Source: Tanytarsus gracilentus (Eukaryota > Arthropoda > Insecta > Diptera > Chironomidae). From it: a DNA stretch of 64,000 nt. Made by a program: the position numbers and the translations under genes. Below, piece after piece: positions 25,313 to 34,799 of this stretch. The DNA is taken from contig JAXRKN010000040.1 of NCBI GenBank assembly GCA_038502055.1, positions 6,408,001 through 6,472,000 of the forward strand. Reading direction: 5' to 3'. The notes under the pieces were generated by a model. It saw only the letters and a list, made by a program, of their open reading frames with translations. It was not told the origin of the DNA and made no database searches. Within the stretch, counting starts at the first letter, position 1, and each line of letters opens with the position of its first letter.

Positions 25313-28300
25313 TTAAAATGCATTAACGCTCAGCCAGTTCCAGCCCCCCTTAATGCCAATATCCCAACCCGTTCCACATGGGGCTTCCTTTGTTATTCCA
25401 TTACGTTTACAAATATATCCAGAATTTGAAATTGCCATGACGATTCGACCAACAGATATGCTTTTAAAGCCCACATTAATGTCGTCCTCTAAATTTGGCG
25501 GATCATTAGGAACGTTTGGTATTATTTGCCAACTATTGCCTTCAGGACACGATGGTGATATTCCATTTCTGACAATCAATCGAGATTGAAAATCGAGAGC
25601 CCAAACACCTTGAATGCCAGCAGAGATTCGTTTAAATTGAACATTTGAAGGAGGATCAATGCGTCTCCAGCTACTTCCTGATGGATTTTCAAAAGTTACT
25701 TCTTTTCTAAAGAAGATGTTTCCATTTTTAGCGATAGCCCAAACTTTGTTATCGTCACTGCATGAAATACTTATTAGAGCATTATCACATGGAATATGTT
25801 CCCATGAGCTTCCTGACGGAGATGTTGTTGTTACTCCTTTTCGAAAAAGTGCATCTCCAGCAGATGAAATTGCCCATGCGGAAATATTTTCAAAATCTCC
25901 GAACGATTGAAGAGACACATCGACAATTTTTGTCTGTCCTATTTCTATCCAAGGTCCTTTTGTATTCAAACGAGCTTTTCTGTACCAACGACGACGTCTA
26001 ACTAAATCCGAAAATTGTTTCTTTGGATGATAAGTCATTGGAAAATCTAGATTAAATTTTTTAATTATTTTAAAAATTTAAATTAATGTTCATGTCTTAC
26101 CAACAGCATATTGCCAACCATCGCGATCTACACCTCCTGGTGTATTGAAATCTACAATCCAATCGCTGATAAATTGCCAATGCATCGAAAGCAATTTATT
26201 AAAATCTTTGCTTCTTTTGTGACGACCAGTAACCTAAAATTTAATTTTTTTTAACTCAACGAATCAAATTTAATTTAACTTTCATACATCACTCCACAAA
26301 TGGCGGTCCGTTGGAAGTGAAGCAGTGCTGAAACCAGAGATGGGATTCCATCGTTGATTTTCATAAATGTAATAATGAAGGGTATCAGTCATATTGTTAA
26401 TGCCTGTATTACTGATTTCCAAGCCTTTTAAAAACCCTCCCCAACCTAACATAATGAATTAAATATTTTAAAACTTACTTTTTCAATATTAAAAATATTT
26501 TTTTCACCTTTCGTATAACACCACACAGAATGATCATAACCTATGCCCCAAGTAACGCCAGCTTTGCATGTTTCTACCTTTCTCAAATGCCCACCAATTT
26601 GTCGCCAAAATAGATCTTGAATAGGCAAAATAACATTTCCTGTTTCGTAGATTATCTTGAATAATTTTACGCGTCCAGAGCAATGCATGCTGACGATTGT
26701 GCTCGGAGATAAATTTCGTCTTTTAAATAGCACAAATTCATCACCGTCAACATAAATTCTGAATCCTCTTGTTTCTGATTTTATAATTAGCTCAAATTCT
26801 TTGCCTGGCGCAAAAACCATTTTTAAAACTCTTTCCTCAGTATCCCAATTCGAAAGTTCCATTGAATTAAATACAATACATTTTTCATTAAATCTTGGAT
26901 TCAAATGGAATGGCATGTTTCGGAAGTATTCGGGTTTATGGCGAAGTTTAACAGTGGCATGTCCTTGAAGGTCAAAACGAATTTGATCGGCATCATCGTA
27001 AACACATCCTGTGATTTTTAAGAAGCTTCCACTTGGCATTCCGTTTGGAAGTTTGACGGTATAAGGAGTTTCCGTAGCTGAGACATCAATTTCTTGGTAA
27101 TATAAGCCATTTTCTTTTCTTAATTGCTGTTCCTTCAAATTTTTTGGGTCTGTAATAAAAACTTCACCAAGACTATTGGTGATCCATATTGAATCATTTG
27201 ATGGGTGTCCCTCAGAGTTATTAAGCCTTGATGTTACCGATGAGAGATGAGAAAGCCAATCTTCAAGATCTGTGTCACCAGAAAATTGTAATTTTAATGG
27301 TGACATTGTTGCAGGTAGTCGTGGAGAATATATAGCTAAGCGAGGATGACCAGGCTCACTGGAAGTCATTACGCAAGTAATTTCATTGAGTAAAAATTGC
27401 ATTTTGGTTGAAACACCATCGTTATTTAATACTGTAAATGTTCCACAATCCATTCCAGTTAATGATGAAACCCACTCAAGTTCGATAAGACAATCTTCGT
27501 AGCTTCCATTATATTTTACAACCTTTACTTCACCACTTTTTATCCAGGAAGTAGCTTCAATAGCTTTTTGGTACTCTTCGAAACCAGTCGACTCTTTTTC
27601 ATTTCTTGTTTTAAGGCTCTCTAAAATGTTTAAACGCCATGGCTTATTCATTTCAGCTTGTGAGTCATCTATTGTGTCATTAAACCAATTGGGAAGTTGA
27701 TTAGGATCCACACTCACAGCTCCCGATGCCACATTACTCCAAGCTGTGTCACATTCGGTCCAATATTGAGAACCCACAAAATCATCTTCGCCAAAAACTC
27801 CTGAATCTCGACTTGAAACTTCTGCTTCAAAAACAGTTGAGTCAGATTCGGGATGAGCTTCAATTGCAACAACTGAACCGACCGATCTAATTGGACTCCA
27901 TGCACGAGGATTTTTTAAAAGCTTTCCACTTATTTCGTAAACTTCATTCGAAACAGGGCAACTGCTTGCAACTTCCGATACTTCTTTAATGGTACTGGCT
28001 TCATTTTTTGGCTTTTGCCAAAGCTCCATTTTTTGGCGGTTATTTGCATTCGGTAATGATCTCGATTGCTCTTCAATATCTTCTTGAATGATAATTTTTT
28101 CTTGTTGTTGATTTTTCAAGCTTGTAAGGCTTCTATGACGGCCATCAGAACTACTTGAACTTTGTCGACTCATCGAAGCAAGACTCGAATTTCTGCTTAT
28201 CTGCATTTGGCATTGAATTTGTTTCCACTTTTTTCCTGTTGGATCGGCTAGTGAAACGCCATTTCTCATATAGAGACAACGATCTTCCAAGCCAACAGCA

Positions 28301-29416
28301 AAAACTTGATCATTCCCAGCAACTGAAATTGAACTCATATTGCCAACCATTTCGATCCAACCGTTTCCGATAGCTGCATCTTCCGATATGGGAGCAGTTG
28401 CAGCATGAACACCTTTTCGAAACCATACATGATAATCGTTTGTTATTGCCCAAACAGAATTTGTACCAACAGAAATTTGTGTTAGTTTAAGATTATTTCC
28501 AGGTGGTGGTACTTCGAGCCATGATTTTCCCATTACATTTTCTCTTGAGACTCCAGATCTCACAAGAGCTCTTCCGTTTTGACATGCAGCCCATACCATG
28601 CCTGTAGGACCAACAGATATTTGAGCAACTTCACAATCAACCGACACCGACATCCATTTCCTTCCTTCTGGTGAAACTTGAAATTTAAAAAACAAATTAA
28701 CAAAAAATCAATACTTTGGATATAAATATAACAAATGAATTACTTGTTGAGACTCCTGTTCGAAACATCACACGACCATGACTTGTTACAGCCCATACAA
28801 TCATAACGCCACTTTCAAGACTCGTTCCTCCCACACAAATGTCAATGAAAGGCTCTTCGGTTGGGTCTTTATGAAGTGGACTAATCGCACACCACGAATT
28901 AAGTGCACAATATTTTCTCCATCGAATCCACTTGCGTCTTCGAACAAGAGTAAACGTTGACATTTTAGCATTATATTGGCGTGGAAAGTCGACCGCATAA
29001 GTCCATCCATCATGATTCAATGGTTGTCCATCAAGAGTCAAATCTAAATTCCAGTCACCTTCCCAAGCCCATGCCATTGACGGAAGTCGAATACTTTGAA
29101 TGTTTCTATCAATGAATCCATCTTCAGTACTAAAGCGTGGTCGATCGGTAGGCAGCAAAGATTGACTCCAACCAGAGCCGGGATACCATCTCTCATTCTC
29201 AAAAGATATTTCACAAATTCTTATGGGAACATCTAACGAATGAACATGAAGATAAACTTGTCGATCGCCACCAATTGCCCAAATAAAATGAGGTACTGCC
29301 GATAGTTTTTTAAACTCTAAGCCCAGGTAGAGAAATTCTCGCCAAGCCGATGATACAGTCGATAGCGCATATGCTCGTCCTTCATTGTTAATTGCAAAGA
29401 GCAGTGTCGGAGCCAT
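25313..29416 (-). CDS. TECPR1/Pex23-like tectonin-repeat, dysferlin and PH protein with galectin-like domain
   Basis: A 1288-residue protein of the tectonin beta-propeller family (vertebrate TECPR1, fly Pex23), linked to autophagy, damaged lysosomes and peroxisomes. Exons 29416-28744, 28676-26508, 26445-26288, 26233-26101 and 26046-25313 agree in phase. The ATG at 29416 follows an in-exon acceptor (tttttag ending at 29447), so a leader exon exists. Order: tectonin repeat, DysFN (RWYPGSGWSQSLLPTDR) and DysFC (RRRKWIRWRKY); more tectonin repeats (residues about 205-390, each with VWA/VWAI and FRxGVS); Ser/Gln-rich linker; PH domain (about 600-703); galectin-type domain (about 760-903); second DysFN (RWNPISGFSTASLPTDR) and DysFC (LVRRRRWYRKA); C-terminal tectonin repeats. 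The galectin-like part holds HLNPR, VFN and WDTEER, all the usual sugar contacts. Vertebrate TECPR1 is not described with such a domain as far as I know. Confidence 0.88.
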
Positions 29417-30282
29417 GTTTAGTCGTGATTCTGGCCAGATATTCACTTCTCTAAAAATAAAAATAAAACTTTAAAACATTCCTTAATATTATTTTAAGAC
29501 ACCTTTTCGAATAATGTGTACCCATTATGAATATAAATGTGGAACTAAATGCTCTACTAAGTGATTGTTAATCGATTCAACCGTTGAACATAATGAAGGT
29601 TTTCATGAAGGCACTATGTGATTAAGCAGTTCAGCTTAAATAAAGCAATTATTTATCCACATTGAACCACTTACATTTAATTTTCGGATGAACCTTTCAG
29701 ATTATTGATTTTTTGTTCTTTGCAAATTTTTCTTTCTTTTCTTTTCATTTATTTTATTTTTGATAGTTTTTATTTTAATTTGAGCATTTATCAACACTTA
29801 ATGATTTAAAATGACAAATTAATAAACACTGATTCGAATTAATTCAATGAACAAATTGAAAAATTATTCATTGAGGATGAATTTTCTCCAGCTGAAAATT
29901 TTGTCATCAACCAGCTGATCTTTATACATAAATTTTATGTTTAGAGAAATGTAAACAAATAGTAGAACACTTCAACAGCAAAATTTTAAGCAAAAAAAAA
30001 TTAAGATATTAGATAAAAGCTTTTCGTCATTTTTTTGTACAATTTTGCTTTTAGTTTTCGAACTAAAGTTTCGTTGAAAACAAAATCAATTGAAAGATTG
30101 TACATGATGTTACTCACATTACATGAAATTTTAAATATAATTTTAAAAATCCTTTAACAAAAATATTTTAATTTTATATTTTTAAGTAATCTTTTGAAAT
30201 TTTTAATCTCAGACAGCATTTTGTAAGAAAACTCACTTTTCATACATTAACTTTTCGTGTTTTTCACAAAAAGCTTCTCAAA
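29417..30282. other. Divergent intergenic region between tectonin gene and CEP78
   Basis: 866 bp between two divergent start codons, so it should contain both promoters and the leader exon of the minus-strand gene. AT-rich; no convincing TATA/initiator pair and no other coding signal. Confidence 0.5.
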
Positions 30283-31935
30283 ATGGTCGCAACTAAAAAC
30301 GCAAAAGCCGACAATCATGGTCAAAAACGAAAGGGATTTCATGCAAAATATTTGTCAGTGTGCAAGGTTAAGAATATCCAACCATTGCCAGAGGTCAAGA
30401 TGAAACAGAAAAATATTCACGTGCTCGATTTTCACGCTGATCGAGTGAAAGTCAATGATTGGCTCGCAATTTGTAGTGCCCTCGAGAATGATAAAACGCT
30501 CAAATTTGCAGCTATTCGACTGAGAAAAAATGACTTAATGGGTAATATTAAATTAAGAGTTAAAAGAAAACAAAATAAAAAATTTAGTTCAACAGTTTTT
30601 GAAGACATCGATACGCTGAAGAAGCTAAAGACGGTCACATCTCATCCGATAATTTACGCAAAATTTATTATCATGGAACTTCTAAATGCTCTTCAAGGCC
30701 TGCTCACTCATAACAGCCAATTAGAAGTTCTGATTCTGGAAGGATTGCCGATGTACGGTCGTTACATGACTCATTTAGCAAAAGGCTTATGCTCAAATCG
30801 CTCATTGAAAATTCTAAGTTGTGCACGCTCGAACATTGGAGATGAAGCTTGCGAGATTTTATGCTCAAATATCAAACACTTAACCAATATTGAGTCTGTT
30901 AATCTCTCGCTATGCAATTTGGGCGTTAAGGGTGTAACTGCCATTCGAGATTTCATTCGTTTCCAAAAAATTCATCGCTTTTCGGAGGCTTGGATTCGTT
31001 CACTTCGTTATCAAAATCTAGATGCCACGCAATTTGATGGAGTTAAAAAAATTTACATTAATAACAACCCACAAATTGGCGATGAAGGAATTGAAGTTCT
31101 CACTAATGAGCTAGGCGAGGATGTTTGGATAAAAGAAATTGAGGTGCAGAATTGTGGATTGACAGATGTGGGAGCTAACCACGTGATGAATTGCTTGCAG
31201 ATCAATAAAACGATTTTAAATTTTAATGTCAGCAATAATCATGAGATTCCCGATCATCTTCTTCGACACATTATGATCCATCTAGGAAGTAGTTCAGTTG
31301 AAGTTGAAAGCTCTGACTCAAGCGACACAAAATCAATTCAGCAGAAAGTTACAAAGAGCCAACTCATCGACAATGTTAAATTCCTTGAAGATCAACTTGA
31401 ATCTGAAATTTTCCGTCGCAAAGAACTAGAGAAAACTAACGAGGAGCTTTACAAGCAAATGATTGAAATTAAAAATGAACTGACAACCAGAAATAATTCA
31501 CTTCACATCCCCGACGGATTTACTCTGGTGACAAATGAAGAGCTCGAGAAATTCGTCACTAAAAAGGCACCAATTGTTGCACACAAATCATACTCGAGCG
31601 CTGTCATTCGTGTTCGTCGCAAGAGAACTGCTCGCTTGTCAGTCAAAAAAACCCGAAGCTTTGTCGATGAAAATGCTTCAAATAATTTAGCACAATCAAA
31701 ATCCGAAAATATGATTAAGGTTGATATTAAACCGAAGAAAATTTTCATCGAGAAAAACATTGGCGATTCCGTTGAGATTGGAAATAATTTTCAAGAAAGT
31801 CCAATGATGGGAAATGATCTTTTGAGATATTTTTCTAAGCGAAAGCAACCACATGAAATGGGCGATGGTCCAGCTACACGAGCTTCCTTTGGATTACTTG
31901 TGCCTTCAAATTCTGATGCTGATTCGGATATGTAA
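30283..31935 (+). CDS. CEP78: CEP78 homologue, centrosomal leucine-rich repeat protein
   Basis: A 550-residue, single-exon protein that matches CEP78, a centriole/cilium protein that binds a VprBP-containing E3 ligase in vertebrates. The N-terminus (VLDFHADRVKVNDW) and the leucine-rich repeats correspond by eye to the vertebrate protein: LILEGLPMYGR, SLKILSCARSNIGDEACEIL, HRFSEAWIRSLRY, INNNPQIGDEGIEVL, IKEIEVQNCGLTDVGA. A coiled coil (about residues 355-400, VTKSQLIDNVKFLEDQLES) and a basic tail follow. The start is a good insect context (AAAATGG). AATAAA lies at 31944-31949, 9 nt after the stop. The lack of introns contrasts with most genes around it; the F-box gene downstream is intronless too. 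Confidence 0.88.
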   Translation: MVATKNAKADNHGQKRKGFHAKYLSVCKVKNIQPLPEVKMKQKNIHVLDFHADRVKVNDWLAICSALENDKTLKFAAIRLRKNDLMGNIKLRVKRKQNKKFSSTVFEDIDTLKKLKTVTSHPIIYAKFIIMELLNALQGLLTHNSQLEVLILEGLPMYGRYMTHLAKGLCSNRSLKILSCARSNIGDEACEILCSNIKHLTNIESVNLSLCNLGVKGVTAIRDFIRFQKIHRFSEAWIRSLRYQNLDATQFDGVKKIYINNNPQIGDEGIEVLTNELGEDVWIKEIEVQNCGLTDVGANHVMNCLQINKTILNFNVSNNHEIPDHLLRHIMIHLGSSSVEVESSDSSDTKSIQQKVTKSQLIDNVKFLEDQLESEIFRRKELEKTNEELYKQMIEIKNELTTRNNSLHIPDGFTLVTNEELEKFVTKKAPIVAHKSYSSAVIRVRRKRTARLSVKKTRSFVDENASNNLAQSKSENMIKVDIKPKKIFIEKNIGDSVEIGNNFQESPMMGNDLLRYFSKRKQPHEMGDGPATRASFGLLVPSNSDADSDM

Positions 31936-32141
31936 AGGATGTGAATAAAAAATTAAAGTGTTTTAAAAAAGTTTTTTTATTTTGTGATTTTACGAATTTC
32001 AACATTAAAATTCTAGATTTTTAAAAAAATTCAGATAATCTCTATTGCTGTCACGTGGATAAAAAAATCAAATGAGAATTTTCCACTGTTATTAATTCCA
32101 ACGGATTGAATTTTTCAAACCTAGATTCGCCGCACACTTTG

Positions 32142-32147
32142 TCAGTA
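32142..32147 (+). promoter_or_regulatory. Candidate initiator of the F-box gene (TCAGTA)
   Basis: TCAGTA matches the arthropod initiator TCAGTY except for its last base, lies 69 bp before the F-box ATG and 207 bp after the CEP78 stop. No TATA box at the expected spacing. Confidence 0.35.
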
Positions 32148-32210
32148 TAGGTGACTCATTTCTAAAAACAAATCACAAAGTATTATTTCATTAAAAAACT
32201 TTATATAGTC

Positions 32211-33554
32211 ATGGATAAATTACCAAAAGAAATCATCGCAACAATTCTTAAAAACCTTCCTCAAAAGGACCTTTTGAATACAGCATGTGTCAATCAGTAT
32301 TTCAACGAAATCATCACCGCATTTCGATTGATTCCAAAAATTTATATTACAAACGCAAATATTGAGAATTCACCAACACGATTTTATCCGACAGCAGTCA
32401 TAAATAAGGATAATTCTGTTAATTTCTGCAAGGCATTTGAAGCTATTGGTGATGGAATCGAGGAAATTTACTTCAACAACTTTACAACATCATTAAATTC
32501 TATCGTAACCATTCTCAACTTCCTTACCAATATCAAGGTCATTTCATTCTATTACACGAGAATAGAGAATGAAGATGAAGAGTTTGAGGGAAATGCGCAG
32601 TCGTTAAGCGGTGTCAAGTTAATCTTTCGTGAGAGCAATCCAGTTATTTTCAAAGTTCTCAAACAAATCGGCATTAATAGCATCGATATGAGCTTTTATG
32701 GCGACACTCCTTACTATAATTTTAAGGACATTTTACCTTTCATGAAGAACCAAAAGAAACTCAAATCATTTGCAATGAGTGGTTTTTATGAGAGTAACTT
32801 AATGTTTGGAATTGTACCACGTGGAGGCTTCAAATTGGCGGACTTTTCAATATCTGCGAGTGGACTCGAGGAATGGCACTACCTTGAAAGCTTCCTCGCT
32901 GACCATTTTGATAGTTTGGAAAAATTAACAGTCTCTGGCATTTCATCGTGGGATAGCTCGAATGTAATTAAAAGTTGTAAAAATCTGAAGTCATTAACTC
33001 TCCACGAGACTATGTTGGAGGCGCTGAATGACACAGTTTTGAGTGTTGAAGAGTTGTCAATTAAACTGCCAATGCAAAATATTACGATGTTTCCAAATGT
33101 TAAAAAACTTAACATCGAGCAGTCGAATGTTGCTTCAAATCAGAGCTTATCGCAAGCCATGCAAAAAGTCACTGACTTAACATTAAAATTTGGTCCTACC
33201 AGCGGAATTTTATTGCCACATTTAACAAAGTTAGAGCTGATGAATGTCAATCAGCTTGAGCCGGAATTTTTCATTCAACATAATAAGCTCGAAAGTTTGA
33301 TATTGAGAAATGTCTTTGAACTCAATGACAATCTTCTTCAAGCCATCGCTGAAAGATCAGGACATTCTTTAAAAATTTTAAGAATTTTCGGACTCAACAA
33401 CTTGACAGCACGTGCTTTTGAGATATTAAAGGAAAATTGCAAGTTGAAAATTTTTGAAATGGCAACGTGGAGTCAAAAGTTCAAAAATGACGAGTGGAAG
33501 TGCCTTTATGAAATCAATGGCTTAAAAATTTATACAGAAAAATTTGATTTTTAA
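32211..33554 (+). CDS. F-box protein with degenerate leucine-rich repeats
   Basis: A single-exon 447-residue protein. The N-terminal F-box (residues 2-42: LPKEIIATILKNLPQKDLL, then ACVNQYFNEII) should bind SKP1 and recruit a substrate to a Cullin-1 ubiquitin ligase. The rest is irregular LRR-like sequence (LEKLTVSGIS, LKSLTLHETM, LESLILRNVF, LKILRIFGLNN) typical of fast-evolving insect FBXL-type proteins. I cannot assign an orthologue or a substrate. It lies 275 bp downstream of CEP78, same strand. The polyadenylation signal AATAAA (33557-33562) begins 3 nt after the stop, so the 3' UTR must be very short. Confidence 0.82.
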   Translation: MDKLPKEIIATILKNLPQKDLLNTACVNQYFNEIITAFRLIPKIYITNANIENSPTRFYPTAVINKDNSVNFCKAFEAIGDGIEEIYFNNFTTSLNSIVTILNFLTNIKVISFYYTRIENEDEEFEGNAQSLSGVKLIFRESNPVIFKVLKQIGINSIDMSFYGDTPYYNFKDILPFMKNQKKLKSFAMSGFYESNLMFGIVPRGGFKLADFSISASGLEEWHYLESFLADHFDSLEKLTVSGISSWDSSNVIKSCKNLKSLTLHETMLEALNDTVLSVEELSIKLPMQNITMFPNVKKLNIEQSNVASNQSLSQAMQKVTDLTLKFGPTSGILLPHLTKLELMNVNQLEPEFFIQHNKLESLILRNVFELNDNLLQAIAERSGHSLKILRIFGLNNLTARAFEILKENCKLKIFEMATWSQKFKNDEWKCLYEINGLKIYTEKFDF

Positions 33555-33556
33555 TC

Positions 33557-33562
33557 AATAAA
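33557..33562 (+). terminator. Polyadenylation signal AATAAA of the F-box gene
   Basis: AATAAA starting 3 nt after the stop codon, upstream of a T-rich run. The next gene's core promoter starts only about 50 bp further on. Confidence 0.6.
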
Positions 33563-33614
33563 AGTTTTTATTTTTGTTATCAACTGAAAAAAAATCTGAT
33601 AAAATTAATTCGAG

Positions 33615-33652
33615 TATAAAATTGATTATCAGGGGGTCACCAACACTCAGTT
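33615..33652 (+). promoter_or_regulatory. Core promoter of the CPTP gene: TATA box and initiator
   Basis: TATAAAA at 33615-33621 and the arthropod initiator TCAGTT at 33647-33652 are about 32 bp apart, close to the standard spacing. The predicted start near 33649 gives a 5' UTR of about 72 nt before the ATG at 33721. Confidence 0.65.
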
Positions 33653-33720
33653 GTTAGGTAATTCGCTCGGCTGATAGACTTGTAGTTCATTTAATTTAAT
33701 ATTTTTTAAATTCAAGTAAA

Positions 33721-34465
33721 ATGGCAGTAGATTTATTTGATATTTCAGTAGTCATTGATAAATTTTTAAATGCAAGCAAAGGGAGTGAAGATGATGTTGT
33801 CATTGATCGCTATTTGGAGGCGTTTCGCGAAATTTTAAAGTAATTTTTAGATGTTTTTGTATAGATCTCAATGTTAATACTGTTTAATTCTTAAGATTTT
33901 TTAATGCCATGGGTACAATTTTTGGGTTTGTGTCATCAGGTGAGTCAGCAAGAAAAAAAATAAAATATTCGTTTAATAAATTTTAAAATTTTTAGATATC
34001 AAACTCAAACTGACAATTCTTGAGGAATTTAGAGCAAATCAAGAAGTCGGCTCAAAATTTGAAACTGTGAAATCAATGATTGATTATGAACAATCTGCTG
34101 ACTTGCTTCAAAAGAAAGACTACGCATCTGGATGTCGAACTTTACTAAGACTTCATCGTGGTCTCGATTTTACCCGTGATTTTTTAAGAAAACTGTCCCA
34201 ACTCAAAGCCGATGAGAAGACATCGGAAGCTTGTAAAACTTCCTATCAAGAGACACTTGCTCATTATCATACATTTTTAATTAGGAAAGGTGCTGGACTG
34301 GCGATGTCAATGGGACTACCGACCCGTGATGATCTTCTTGAAAAAGTGTGTAAGGACGTAAAAAAGAGCATCGAATTGCTACCAGAAATGTTAAAATATA
34401 CCGACGAAGTTTATGGTCGAATTCAAGTTCTCTACGAGAAAAATGACCTCCTCGCTCTGCCATAA
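33721..34465 (+). CDS. CPTP: Ceramide-1-phosphate transfer protein (GLTP-fold)
   Basis: A cytosolic lipid-transfer protein that moves ceramide-1-phosphate between membranes. Three exons (33721-33839, 33896-33939, 33996-34465), with phases 2 and 1 agreeing, give 210 residues, the family length. The GLTP fold is all-helical. Recognisable CPTP blocks: the membrane-loop region ending FFNAMGTIFGFVSSD, then LRLHRGLDFTRDFL with the phosphate-binding Arg/His cluster, and the C-terminal IQVLYEKNDLLALP, which mirrors the mammalian CPTP end. The helix usually containing a Trp at HxWVxRR reads HTFLIRK here. The gene is convergent with the nucleoside transporter, 334 bp away. Confidence 0.92.
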
Positions 34466-34799
34466 ATAGAAAATTAATTATGCTGGATTATTTTTTATCA
34501 CATTTCTATAATCTTTCCTTATCTATTGAAAAATGCTCAAAGTAGATGAATTTGAAACTTTTGGGGATCAATATTAAATTAATTTTTTTTCTTCTAAAAA
34601 TTCCGCCATCTAATTAAACTATTTTACATGTTCACGCATATCTCCATGTCATATTTTATTTGTATTTATTTGTTTGTGATATAAAGCTAATTAGCACGTT
34701 TAAAGGAAATTATTGCTCATGATGAAGTTATGCGAATAAAATAAACTAACAAGTTTGTTTTAACTTTAATACTGATGTTTTGAAAATTAATTCAATATC
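34466..34799. other. Convergent 3' region between CPTP and nucleoside transporter
   Basis: Two genes end facing each other here; the region holds both 3' UTRs. Several AATAAA-like strings lie near 34735-34745. No further gene seen. Confidence 0.5.
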
